Shown here: one piece after another, positions 1 through 9,060 of the stretch
Layout of the letters: each line of letters opens with the position of its first letter
How positions within the stretch are numbered: position 1 is the stretch's first letter
From: Candidatus Mailhella merdavium
GTDB lineage: Bacteria; Desulfobacterota; Desulfovibrionia; Desulfovibrionales; Desulfovibrionaceae
Reading direction: 5' to 3'
Length of the DNA stretch: 53,563 nt
Assembly: GCA_019119045.1 (NCBI GenBank)
Contig: DWXS01000089.1
Span: forward strand, 1 to 53,563
The notes under the pieces: generated by a model
What the model saw: the letters and a program-made list of their open reading frames with translations, nothing else
Databases searched by the model: none
Told to the model about the DNA's origin: nothing
Position numbers and translations under genes: made by a program

Positions 1-14
1 TCATGGAACCTGAC

Positions 15-1121
15 TTAGGCTTTCAGAGCCATTCTTTTTTCATATTCTTGCTGAAGGCTTTGCATTAAGTCGTGTACGGAGCGGATTGCGTCCACTCTTG
101 CGACATTTGCGCCGCAAAAGGCAAATCCACGTTCGAGATTTCCCTTCATGGCATTGATCAGAGCAGCCGCAATGCAATAGGGGGTTTTTTCCTGCTCGCA
201 TGTTTTTACACAGTGGAAAACGCATTTAAAGGGCTTTTTTGTTCCCTGTCGTGCCGCTTCAATAAAGTTATTCAGAAGGGCGCGGCCGGGCATGCCGACA
301 GGACTTTTGATAATGGTGATATCTTCTTCTTTTGCCCTGACATAGGCTTCCTTGAAGCGTTCGTCGGCATCGCATTCATAGGTGGCGACGAAACGGGTTC
401 CCATTTGCACACCTGAGGCCCCAAGTTCCATGAATTGCGCAATATCGTCCCCGCTGTAAATGCCGCCCGCAGCGATGACGGGAATTTGTCCGCCTTTTTT
501 GTCTTCCAGGGGTTTGACGGCTTCCACCACTTCAGGAATCAGCTCTTCCAGACGGAATTTTGGGTCTGTCAGGTTTTCCTGTGAAAAACCGAGATGTCCT
601 CCGGCCTTCGGGCCTTCAACGACAAAAGCATCCGGCAGATACCCGTATTTCTGCATCCATTTACGGGCAATAAGAGAAGCGGCTCGGGCTGACGATACAA
701 TGGGAACGAGCTTTGTCTTGAAAAGTTCTTTTTTCTCTTCACAGACATCGCGTAAAATTTTCGGTAAATCCATGGGCAGTCCGGCACCGGAAAAGATAAT
801 ATCAGCCTTTTCTTCAATCGCCGTACGAGCAAGTTCCGTAAAAGTCGTCAGCGCGACCATGATATTGACGCCGATAATACCGTCAGTGGCTGCCCGGGCC
901 TTTTGCAGTTCTGTTGCCAGGGCCCTCTTGTTGGCCTCTATGGGGTGCTGTGCTATATCTGGTTCCTTCATTCCTATCATGGCACCGGCGATAACGCCAA
1001 TGCCGCCTTCTCTTGCCACAGCGGAAGCGAGCCGGGAGAGGGAGATTCCGACTCCCATTCCTCCCTGGATAATGGGCATTTTAGCGCAAAGCTCACCAAT
1101 GTTCAAAGTGGGAAACGACAT
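15..1121 (-). CDS. NAD(P)H-dependent flavin oxidoreductase, nitronate monooxygenase / FabK-like family
   Basis: The 368-residue protein looks like an FMN-dependent TIM-barrel enzyme of the nitronate monooxygenase / enoyl-ACP reductase II superfamily. Near the N terminus it has the family signature PIIQGGMGVGIS followed by LASAVAREGGIGVIAG. The central VVEGPKAGGHLG segment matches the family region around the catalytic His, and PVIAAGGIYSGDD and GVQMGTRFVAT are the usual phosphate-binding FMN loops. A Cys-rich stretch near residues 300-320 (FKCVFHCVKTC) lies in the C-terminal part. The start is preceded by GGAAGG about 11 bases upstream. It appears to be a single-gene unit, because tamB upstream on the same strand ends 270 bases away. 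The substrate cannot be told from sequence: nitronate oxidation, enoyl-ACP reduction or another flavin reaction are all possible. Confidence 0.88.
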   Translation of the reverse strand: MSFPTLNIGELCAKMPIIQGGMGVGISLSRLASAVAREGGIGVIAGAMIGMKEPDIAQHPIEANKRALATELQKARAATDGIIGVNIMVALTTFTELARTAIEEKADIIFSGAGLPMDLPKILRDVCEEKKELFKTKLVPIVSSARAASLIARKWMQKYGYLPDAFVVEGPKAGGHLGFSQENLTDPKFRLEELIPEVVEAVKPLEDKKGGQIPVIAAGGIYSGDDIAQFMELGASGVQMGTRFVATYECDADERFKEAYVRAKEEDITIIKSPVGMPGRALLNNFIEAARQGTKKPFKCVFHCVKTCEQEKTPYCIAAALINAMKGNLERGFAFCGANVARVDAIRSVHDLMQSLQQEYEKRMALKA

Positions 1122-1131
1122 ACTTTTTTAA

Positions 1132-1391
1132 CCTTCCCGGGAACCCCGGATATGAGATCGTCGCGAAAGGTATGCAGCGATCTGCTCATTAATTGCGAAA
1201 CGGGATAAATTTAACAAGGTACTCCTTAAAACACCAGAAAAAAAATGGAGTATTTTCTGATAATCATGTTAATCATATGATGAATTTTAACTATTTCCTG
1301 TATGTCTTCCATCGATATATTTCCATGAATTTCCGATAATTTCTGTTCCAGAATAACCGGAAATTTACGGAGCGGCTTCTGGAGGCTGAGT
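1132..1391. other. AT-rich intergenic region before the flavin oxidoreductase gene
   Basis: No gene is seen here. The region is AT-rich and contains a 10-base palindrome, ATCATATGAT, at 1272-1281, preceded by the related half ATCATG. Read on the minus strand it should hold the promoter of the flavin oxidoreductase gene, but the hexamers visible (TTGTTA and ATTAAT, 18 bases apart) are weak. I see no strong terminator for tamB. The segments AATTTCCG and CGGAAATT around 1329-1362 could pair but lack a T-run. Confidence 0.35.
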
Positions 1392-4300
1392 TCAATAATT
1401 GTGTTGCCACTGGACGGCTGCTTCTGTTCGTTCGCTGTTTGTTTTTGCTTCCAGACTTATCTCCGGCGTGAGTTCTATTTCAACCAGGGCGCCTGTCGTG
1501 TCGGATTTCATTCCCTGTTCGACGCCGACATAAATTTTGTCTGTGACATATTTTCCCATTTCCAGAGTTGTTCCCGAAAGGGATTCTTCTTCATTCTGAT
1601 CGGTATCGGAATCGGACGAGGAGTTGAGTCGGAGCATATCGACGCCCAGAGCCTTGCGCGTCGTGCTGAGTACGCCCAGTCCGCCTTCGCCGATACCTGC
1701 CAGCGCGGCGACACCTCCAGCAAGCTGAATTGCCTCAAATCGTCCAAGATTTTGCGCATACTTGCCGAACATGATCTGGGAAATGATTTCATCCTGAGGC
1801 AGGGAAGGCTGACTTGTGAGTTTGAAGGTCGGGCGGGAAGTCGTTCCCCCAACGATGGCTTCGGCAACAATGGCCGAAGCCTTGTAGCTCATGACGATGT
1901 CCAGGCTCGGATCGATTTTGGTTGAGCCGGTAAACTGGATACTCCCCTTGGAAAAGGTAAAATCCCGGTTGAGCAGATTAAAATCTCCCCGTACCACATC
2001 AATGGAACCAAGAATCCCGGGGGCATTGAGCGGGCCGCCGATATGCAGATTGCCTTTCCATTCGCTCTCAAGCCCCCTGCCGCGAACATAGAAACGCCGC
2101 GGGATGACGATGCGCGCGCTGAGAATTCCCCGCGGCGGCGCGGCTTCTACTTCGTCTCCCTCCGAAATGGGAAGCTCTCTGATGCCGCCTGACGACGGAA
2201 GATTGGCCAGGGACAGCTCTCCTTCATTAACAGTGATATTTGCATTGATAAAGGGAGCCTGCAACGTACCCATGACAAGGCCGTCGCCGGATAAATCAAT
2301 CCGCAGATCCTGCCGGCGCAGAGGTTTCAGTTTATCCAGATTCAAAGTTGCATGGACTGTGCGGGCCGCAAGATTCAAGTCGCCCTCAACTTTGAAGGTT
2401 CCGCCCAGACCGTCTCCGCCGCTGGCGGAAAGCGAGGCTTTATGGGTGCTGTCTTTTTTATCTGCCGTATTCCGATTCGTATAACTCGCCCTGGCATTGA
2501 TGTTTCGGAGCAACACTCCGAGAGCAAGATCTTCAAAAGCCGCATTGCTGACTTCAAGATCGGCGTTGATTTGAGGTTTTGCAAGGGTGCCGCTCAGATC
2601 TGCTGCCAGATGGATACCGCCCGACATACGCCGATCTGCGATCGGCAGATATGACCAGAGAGGAGAAACCACGCCATCCCAGCGTATGGATGCCTTCATG
2701 TTCCTGTTTCGTGCCGGACGCAGACCATTACCGGTATATTCCAGAGGAAGCCGGAGGGAGGCCTGTCCCTGTCTGGCTCCGAGCAGCGCAAGAGATGTAA
2801 AAGGAACTTCAAGTTTTGCTTCAAGGATACTGCTGCCTCCCGAATGAGAAAGTTCCGCATTCAGATCGCAGGCTAGCGGAACGAGTTCGCTCTCCGGGAA
2901 TCGTACGTCGCGTATTTCCGCATGCACTGTTCCGGACGGCCGTTTGAGCGTTCCGCGCAGCCTCACGGCTGCATTCAGGGTTCCGTCCGGCAGAACTCGT
3001 GTGAATATGCGGAACGGTGCAAATTGCGCCCGTTTCAGATCCACATCAAGATTAAGCCTGCTGGGCGCATAGCTTCCTTTCAGCGTAAAGGAGCCTTCGG
3101 GAGCAAGCTTGAATTCCAGACCGGAGGTTGAAAATGTGGAATCCGTGTATTTCAGCGTTCCGGGAGAGAGCAGGGCAAGGCCGGGAAGAACTTCATTCCC
3201 TGGCTGTCTTCTCCGTCGTCTGCCGGTATTGTATTGGGAAACAGCTTCCACAGAAAGCTGCTTCAATGTGACTTCCCCCGGGCTCCAGACGGCATCTACG
3301 TTGCTTTTTATCGCGCCATCCGTGCTTGCCGTAATTTTTACAGGCCCATTCAGAGCCCCCTGAATACGACTCGAGAGAGTCTTCAATTCAACATCATTTA
3401 CGTCCAGCCGGGAAAGATTCATACGAGCGTCAAGCGTGGCCGCCTTCCAGATATCTTCGGCATCAAGGCGGAGTTCCAGTCCGTTCAGCGCAAGAAGAGT
3501 TCCGGCATCTTCTTTTTTGCCTACGCTGAAGGATTCTGTGCCTCCCTTAATTGCGGCACGCTGCTTTTCTTTTTCATAGTTCAGGCTGAGGCTGACGTGT
3601 GCGCTTGAGCCGGAAAGCTTTTGCCCCGTCAAAACAGACAATGTTTTCCAGTTTTGTATTTCCGCAATCAGGCCGCCGTCAATGCACGGCATTTGCCCCT
3701 TGTCCATGCGGAGAGTGAAAGAACCGTCGGCCCTGGCTCCTCCAAGGCGTACTTTCATATCGCTCAGGTCTGCCGTCAGAGTTTCTTCTTTGTCTCGGCG
3801 GATAAGCCAGAGAGCCTGCAAGCCCATATGCTCCTTTTTCAGGAGAAAGCCCGCATCAAGATTGCCTGAAAGGTGAAGCTCCGACGAGGTATCTTCCAGA
3901 CTGTCCAGACTGGCCTGAAGTGCCAGGTTGCTCAGCTGCTCTTTTCCCATATTCAGAGCGGGGCAGGATATATTGAGGCGCGCGCGGGGAGAGACGGGCG
4001 TCCCGGAAAGCGTCATGTCGAGAGAAAGAGGGCCGTTCAGGCTGACGTTCTGTCCCGCAGAGCTGAAGAGGGCGGTTATATCCTTTCCTGTATCGCGGCT
4101 TGCGGCATGAATTTCAGCGTCAACTTTCATGCGGGAAAGAAGATCGGGAACAGCCGACGACGCGGGATGTTCTTCTTTTACTGACTCCGAACTGCTTGAA
4201 TCTTCAGCGGGAGATGAGAAGCCGGGAAGGGTGATTTGTGCATGTCCATCGGCTGAAATCATCTCCGTAGTGAGGAGAAGCGAGGACAGTTTTACATAGG

Positions 4301-5624
4301 ATTCTTCCGGAGAATATCTTCCTTCCAGAGAAATCGTCGTATCGGGATCAGAGCCGAGCAGGGCGGTAAGGCGCGGATCTTTCCAGATACTGTTTTTTGC
4401 CCGGATGGAAATGTCCGCCCATGACTGAAGATGCAATTGGTTTTCAGGTTGCTCAATGGAAGAACGCAGAGATGTTTCGATACAGACGTTTCCGTCTTCA
4501 AGGCCGAGCAGTTCCAAAAGGCGGTCTGCGCCCTCTCCGTTTTTTAATGTAATATTCAGCGCGGTCTGTCGTGGAATCCAGGGATTGCCCGTATTTTTTT
4601 CCGAAGGAGGAAGGGAAAAGGAGATAAGACCGGTAAGGGCGGCAATCTGAGGAAAATCGGATGAGGCTTCGTTTTCCGGGACAGAACTGTTCGCAGCGGC
4701 AGGAACAGCTTCTGTTTCCATTGTTGCTGTTTCCGTCAGCGTCGTTTGCAGGGTCCCTTCCCACTGCTCGAGGGGAGCGTCTCCCTTAAAGGAAATGTGT
4801 ATTTCCGGTTTCTCTGCCAGTACAGGGGGCAGCAGCTCAGACAGAAAGCCGGAAGAGCTTTCGACCGCGAGATTTATTCCCAGTGTTGCATCGGAGGTCA
4901 GACGGGCAGAAAGTGCAAGCTTGTCGCCGATGATACCTCCGGGCTGATTTTTGTGAAGAATATTTGCCTGAACTTCGGCCTCCGAAAGAGAGATTCGGGC
5001 GGAGGCACGCAGATCGATATTTTTCAGGTCAGGATTGAGAGCTGCGGGAAGTGTCAGGTCTTTCAGTTCCACATGGCCGAGTATCAGTTGTGGATTAAGG
5101 TTTGCCAGCCATTCCGGTGCAGAAGGAAAAAGTGTGTACGGCGTCAGAAGAGGAGAGGATGGTTCAGGTTCGGGGGAAGACGAGGACTGTACTTCTGGAA
5201 AACGTAAAAAATCCGGGGAAGCCAAGGTGATATCGGAGATTTCTATTTCGCGCTTCAGCAGAGAACTCCACTTAATTGAAAAGGAAAGCTTCTCCGCCTG
5301 AAGCCAGAGGCCTGCGCTGTCGGTCAGTTCAATGCCGGATATGCTGAAAGAAAAGGGCAGGTTGCTGTGCAGTTCCTGCAGTTGCAGAGAAAGTCCGGAG
5401 GGCGCAAGCGCAGTTTGCAGTACCGGTGTCAGACGGGAGAGTATCCAGCGTTCGCCTTGACTGCTGCGGGAAAAGAGGCAGAGCGAGGCAAGCAGAACAA
5501 CGGGAAGAAGCAATATCACCAGCAGTACGGACAAAAGCCGCCGAAGCAGACGAGAGGGGCGTCTGCGGATGCTTTTTTCTGCTTCTGGAAGGGCGTCCGC
5601 ATCAGGGCGTTCTTCATCGGACAT
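1392..5624 (-). CDS. tamB: Translocation and assembly module subunit TamB
   Basis: This very large protein (1410 residues) has a cytoplasmic N terminus, one signal-anchor membrane helix at about residues 27-50 (LLSVLLVILLLPVVLLASLC) and a long periplasmic part built of repetitive beta-strand segments. That is the AsmA/TamB-type lipid-transfer architecture. The conserved C-terminal TamB (DUF490) domain covers roughly the last 350 residues, with motifs such as GDFNLLNRDFTFSKGSIQFTG and PQDEIISQIMFGK. TamB spans from the inner membrane to the TamA barrel and is linked to outer-membrane protein insertion and phospholipid transport. A GGGGAG ribosome site lies 8 bases before the ATG. The tamA gene lies 128 bases upstream on the same strand, as in other proteobacteria. 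A Ser/Pro/Glu-rich linker (about 148-158) and acidic Ser/Asp runs are local features. Confidence 0.93.
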   Translation of the reverse strand: MSDEERPDADALPEAEKSIRRRPSRLLRRLLSVLLVILLLPVVLLASLCLFSRSSQGERWILSRLTPVLQTALAPSGLSLQLQELHSNLPFSFSISGIELTDSAGLWLQAEKLSFSIKWSSLLKREIEISDITLASPDFLRFPEVQSSSSPEPEPSSPLLTPYTLFPSAPEWLANLNPQLILGHVELKDLTLPAALNPDLKNIDLRASARISLSEAEVQANILHKNQPGGIIGDKLALSARLTSDATLGINLAVESSSGFLSELLPPVLAEKPEIHISFKGDAPLEQWEGTLQTTLTETATMETEAVPAAANSSVPENEASSDFPQIAALTGLISFSLPPSEKNTGNPWIPRQTALNITLKNGEGADRLLELLGLEDGNVCIETSLRSSIEQPENQLHLQSWADISIRAKNSIWKDPRLTALLGSDPDTTISLEGRYSPEESYVKLSSLLLTTEMISADGHAQITLPGFSSPAEDSSSSESVKEEHPASSAVPDLLSRMKVDAEIHAASRDTGKDITALFSSAGQNVSLNGPLSLDMTLSGTPVSPRARLNISCPALNMGKEQLSNLALQASLDSLEDTSSELHLSGNLDAGFLLKKEHMGLQALWLIRRDKEETLTADLSDMKVRLGGARADGSFTLRMDKGQMPCIDGGLIAEIQNWKTLSVLTGQKLSGSSAHVSLSLNYEKEKQRAAIKGGTESFSVGKKEDAGTLLALNGLELRLDAEDIWKAATLDARMNLSRLDVNDVELKTLSSRIQGALNGPVKITASTDGAIKSNVDAVWSPGEVTLKQLSVEAVSQYNTGRRRRRQPGNEVLPGLALLSPGTLKYTDSTFSTSGLEFKLAPEGSFTLKGSYAPSRLNLDVDLKRAQFAPFRIFTRVLPDGTLNAAVRLRGTLKRPSGTVHAEIRDVRFPESELVPLACDLNAELSHSGGSSILEAKLEVPFTSLALLGARQGQASLRLPLEYTGNGLRPARNRNMKASIRWDGVVSPLWSYLPIADRRMSGGIHLAADLSGTLAKPQINADLEVSNAAFEDLALGVLLRNINARASYTNRNTADKKDSTHKASLSASGGDGLGGTFKVEGDLNLAARTVHATLNLDKLKPLRRQDLRIDLSGDGLVMGTLQAPFINANITVNEGELSLANLPSSGGIRELPISEGDEVEAAPPRGILSARIVIPRRFYVRGRGLESEWKGNLHIGGPLNAPGILGSIDVVRGDFNLLNRDFTFSKGSIQFTGSTKIDPSLDIVMSYKASAIVAEAIVGGTTSRPTFKLTSQPSLPQDEIISQIMFGKYAQNLGRFEAIQLAGGVAALAGIGEGGLGVLSTTRKALGVDMLRLNSSSDSDTDQNEEESLSGTTLEMGKYVTDKIYVGVEQGMKSDTTGALVEIELTPEISLEAKTNSERTEAAVQWQHNY

Positions 5625-5752
5625 ATATATGCTCCCCTGTTTTCTGAAAAATCGGCATCAGGTTTTCAGAGTTTGGAAAATATCTTCTGACGGCAGACAA
5701 AAAGGAGTATTTTGTCCTTGAAATCGGGCAATAAGGAGAAGTCCTCCCGTTT

Positions 5753-7918
5753 TTAAAAAGACTGCCCCAGACTGATATAAATCTGATAATTTTTTTCTCC
5801 TGAAATTTTGGTCAGGGGAACGCCGAAGTCCACTCTCAATGGCCCGACGGGAGTATAATAACGCAGACCAAGCCCCGTTCCCCAGTCCAGATCCTTTCCC
5901 CAGTCGGGTTGAGAACTTTCATAAACCATACCGCCGTCAAGGAACGGCACGATGCCGATGTTCTCCGTAATCTTGAAGCGCAGTTCCAGATTTATTTCCT
6001 GGAAGGACGTCGCTCCTTCCGGATCGCCGTGCGAATTGCGCGGCCCTATGGCCTGATAGGCGTATCCGCGTACAGAGCCGCCTCCTCCCACATAGTAGCG
6101 CAGTGTTGCCGGAACCTCCAGCGCATGTGCCCCGAACTTTCCTCCCGCAGCCAGGCGGGCAGCAAGAACTACCCGATCCGAACGAAACGGCCTGTAGTAG
6201 GTTGAAAACTCCATGCGGGGCATGATCATGCTGAACGATTCCGAAAGATAACGCCCCTCGTATGGAGCCAGGCTGAAGGTGAATCTGGAGCCTCTGGTCG
6301 GATTCAGAGCATTGTTGCGGGTATCTCGCCGAATACCGAACTCCATAAAGGCATACTCATAGGCATCCGGGCCGTATCCTTCATCTATTTCCCCCTGGAC
6401 AAGGCCTCCGAGGAAGCCTCCCCACCAGAATGGCGCAAGTTTACGTTCGAGTCCCCCATATGCCCTTACTTCCCGGGCCGTATAGGCGTCGGTTATCTTG
6501 CGTCCGATATGTCCGCCTGCAAGAAGCTTTTGATCTGCCCGGAGAAAGGCTGGCTTTGTAAAGTCGAGCTTTATTCCCTGTTCATCTTCCGCCAGTGTGC
6601 CGTCGACAGTCATCTGTTCGCCGTTTCCAAAAAAGTTGCGATGTTCCCATGAACCTTGAACCCCCATGCCCATATCGGTACTGTAGCGCAGGCTTGCGCC
6701 CACCGTACGGAAGGCCATTTCACGAAGCTCAACGGCAATGGGAAGTTCGAGCGGCACATTGGAATATGATCCTTCGGAGGGGGAAGAGGGCGGGGATTCT
6801 TCTTTTTTCGCTTCCGTGGTATTGCCTGCGGAACTTTCCAGATCTTCCAGACGGACAGGATGTACTTCTACAGAACGGAAAAGTCCTGTTTCCAGAAGAT
6901 TGGTACGATATCTTTCCAATAATCTGTCGCTCCAGGGAGTGTCGGGACGCCAAGGTACAAGGCGGCGCAGATAGGTGTCGCCCACGTTTTCAAGACCGGA
7001 AAACTGAAGCTCTCCCATTGTTGCGGCCGGGCCGGGATCCAGCCTTGCCTGCACGGTCAGAGTATGCTGCTCTTTATCCAGAAAATATCTGCTCGAGGCG
7101 ACTCTGGCAAAGGGATAGCCATAATTTTTGAAGCGGTTGGGCCAGTTTTCTATTGCATCAAGAATAGGCCCGGCAGAAGCCGGCATGTCCTTTTCCAGGC
7201 CTCTGATACGGAGGGGAAAAGAGGGGGGGCGTAACTTGTGTACTTCTTTCCAGAGAAAGCCCGTTGTGAAGGTTCTGTTTTGAAACGCCTCGGGAATGAC
7301 GGGCGAGGGTTCATAGGCAATATCCAGATTTCCGACGACGTAGCGCGTTCCGGGAATCAAATCGAACGTGACTTTTGCAGGAGTGCTTTTTTTATCCAGT
7401 CGGAAACGCGCCCTTCCGTCATAAAAACCGAACGAGCGCAGAACCTTAATTGCTGTCTCCTGATCGGAACGTGCCCGGCGTTCCAGACCCAGCAAACTGT
7501 CTGGTGGCTGATTTAAAAGCTGCTCCAGCATGCTGTTGGAGCGCATCAATGAGAGAATTTCATCGTCTGAAACGCCGGAGAGAGCATTCTGCGAAACAGG
7601 GGCAGTATTGGTATGCTGTGTTTCTCCTGCTCCGGGTGTGGAACTTTTTTCTCGGTTTGCCTCGTCGGTCTTTTTTTCCCCCGACAGATTGCCTGAAGAT
7701 TGTCCTTCACCTTGAGGCGGTTTGGGATGAACAACTCGAAACGTCACGGAATACGGTACGGGATCGCCCGCAAACAGGGCGTCGTCTCCCTCGGCAGGAG
7801 GAGGAACGTCTCCAGAAAACAGACCGCAGCCGCTTAATAATACCATGATGAACAGGCATGAACTGACAAGCAGACCTTTGCTCGAGAGAAAACGTGGGGA
7901 AAGGCTGTGTCGCAACAT
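5753..7918 (-). CDS. tamA: TamA/BamA-family outer-membrane assembly protein with a lipoprotein signal
   Basis: The 721-residue protein has periplasmic POTRA-like repeats (about residues 110-390) followed by a C-terminal Omp85/BamA beta barrel (about 395-721) ending in the aromatic-terminated strand YQIYISLGQSF. Barrel motifs GGGGSVRGYAYQAIGPR and GTGLGLRYYTPVGPLRVDFG are typical of the TamA/BamA superfamily. Gene order with tamB makes TamA the best call. The N terminus is unusual: residues 15-31 form a hydrophobic segment ending in LLSGC, a good lipobox with Cys31, so the mature protein may be lipidated. Gln/Ser/Thr-rich low-complexity sequence follows (about 70-105). An alternative is an Omp85 paralogue other than TamA, but the pairing with tamB argues against that. 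Confidence 0.9.
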   Translation of the reverse strand: MLRHSLSPRFLSSKGLLVSSCLFIMVLLSGCGLFSGDVPPPAEGDDALFAGDPVPYSVTFRVVHPKPPQGEGQSSGNLSGEKKTDEANREKSSTPGAGETQHTNTAPVSQNALSGVSDDEILSLMRSNSMLEQLLNQPPDSLLGLERRARSDQETAIKVLRSFGFYDGRARFRLDKKSTPAKVTFDLIPGTRYVVGNLDIAYEPSPVIPEAFQNRTFTTGFLWKEVHKLRPPSFPLRIRGLEKDMPASAGPILDAIENWPNRFKNYGYPFARVASSRYFLDKEQHTLTVQARLDPGPAATMGELQFSGLENVGDTYLRRLVPWRPDTPWSDRLLERYRTNLLETGLFRSVEVHPVRLEDLESSAGNTTEAKKEESPPSSPSEGSYSNVPLELPIAVELREMAFRTVGASLRYSTDMGMGVQGSWEHRNFFGNGEQMTVDGTLAEDEQGIKLDFTKPAFLRADQKLLAGGHIGRKITDAYTAREVRAYGGLERKLAPFWWGGFLGGLVQGEIDEGYGPDAYEYAFMEFGIRRDTRNNALNPTRGSRFTFSLAPYEGRYLSESFSMIMPRMEFSTYYRPFRSDRVVLAARLAAGGKFGAHALEVPATLRYYVGGGGSVRGYAYQAIGPRNSHGDPEGATSFQEINLELRFKITENIGIVPFLDGGMVYESSQPDWGKDLDWGTGLGLRYYTPVGPLRVDFGVPLTKISGEKNYQIYISLGQSF

Positions 7919-7970
7919 TTTTTACCTGCCTGAAAGTGGGCGGTCAAATCAGAACATGAAAAAGCCTGGT

Positions 7971-8906
7971 TCAGTCACGCATTGCATACCACATGCGTCT
8001 GCAGATGCTGAAAAAAAGTCTGTGAGGACGAAAGGAAACATCATCCAGTCTTTTTGGAAGGGAAAAATCCGGCAAATGAAGGTCATCCGGCGCGAGAAGA
8101 GGGTATTGCAGATTCTGCGGGAACGCCAGGGGCATACCTGCCTGTTGAGCCTCAAACCATAGGGGAATGGCCTCCGGCGATACTTTGAGGGCCGCATACA
8201 TGGCACTGTCCGCTGCAAGCGCGTCTGCGGCGGCAACAATGAGACCCAGAGGGCAGGGTTTTCCCCGAACCGGGCCCGTGACATGCATGGCCGTGACGGC
8301 ATCCAGCAGCGCAGCCGTTGGAGGAAGCGCGCGATACAGGGCGAGAATGCAGGAGGCGAACATGCGTGTACTTTGCCCTTCCAGCGTATGTGCCAGAGCC
8401 TTGCGCAGTCCGCACACCGTGCCGAACATATTTTTGACGGCAAGACTTAGTCTCATCATTCCATGAGCTTTGACTTTGGGGAGGGACAGCAGGGCATCGC
8501 TTTCAAGCACAAGGCGGGAAACTCCCCAGAATATTTCTCCGTGCCCCTCTTTTTCTCCCACCTTTACGGGAACAGGGGTATCCATTTCCCGGATGGGCAA
8601 CCCGAGGGGACGTAAGGCCTCGTCCATCCCTATGGCTTTTGATACGCCCCTTGCCGTTCCGAAGCCGGGGGAATCGGCGATGGTAATATGAACTCCGTGA
8701 TCCAGAAGCCATGACGCCGCAGCCTTCACAATGAGGGGATGTGTACAGGCAAGAGGTACGGCTCTGATGAGATTCGGTTTTAGCAGAATTTTGTCGCTTC
8801 GTACGGGAGCCCAGCCGCAGGCATCCAGAGCCTCGCCAACCCTGATATTGAGCTGCGTTTCATCGTATTGAGAACATAAGGACAGAGCGACGGGAAAGTT
8901 TTGCAT
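7971..8906 (-). CDS. DUF362 domain-containing protein
   Basis: This 311-residue protein matches the DUF362 family. Diagnostic segments are ILLKPNLIRA near residue 41, the ITIADSPGFGTARGV loop near 75, LLSLPKVKAHGMMRLSLAVKNMFGTVCG at about 138-165 and a VTGPVRGKP segment near 213. Many family members carry an added ferredoxin domain; this one has none. The biochemical role of DUF362 proteins is not established. It precedes tamA by 52 bases on the same strand and could be co-transcribed with it. An Fe-S protein gene lies upstream but is separated by a terminator. No clear ribosome-binding site is visible before the ATG. Confidence 0.82.
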   Translation of the reverse strand: MQNFPVALSLCSQYDETQLNIRVGEALDACGWAPVRSDKILLKPNLIRAVPLACTHPLIVKAAASWLLDHGVHITIADSPGFGTARGVSKAIGMDEALRPLGLPIREMDTPVPVKVGEKEGHGEIFWGVSRLVLESDALLSLPKVKAHGMMRLSLAVKNMFGTVCGLRKALAHTLEGQSTRMFASCILALYRALPPTAALLDAVTAMHVTGPVRGKPCPLGLIVAAADALAADSAMYAALKVSPEAIPLWFEAQQAGMPLAFPQNLQYPLLAPDDLHLPDFSLPKRLDDVSFRPHRLFFSICRRMWYAMRD

Positions 8907-9018
8907 GAGGACAGAGAAAGAGGTTGCGTTTTCGAGGAGGAAGGACTTTCGGAGCGCGGAGAGCCTTCATGAGGGAATCAATCCTTCTTGGAAGAAGGGG
9001 AGTTGCTGCCGAAAAGAA

Positions 9019-9056
9019 GCGGGGAGATTCGTCACAGGTATGACGAGTCTCCCCGA
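9019..9056 (-). terminator. Rho-independent terminator of the Fe-S protein gene
   Basis: On the minus strand an 8-base stem (CGGGGAGA with TCTCCCCG) encloses a second pairing block (CGTCA with TGACG) and is followed by the T-rich run CTTCTTTT. It lies just after the stop of the Fe-S protein gene and separates it from the DUF362-tamA-tamB genes. Confidence 0.75.
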
Positions 9057-9060
9057 CGTG

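Noticed and set aside
1180..1240. Short TTG-started leader ORF upstream of the flavin oxidoreductase
   Set aside because: Although AAGGAG precedes a TTG, the 29-residue product has no notable feature and the start codon is weak. Support is too thin.
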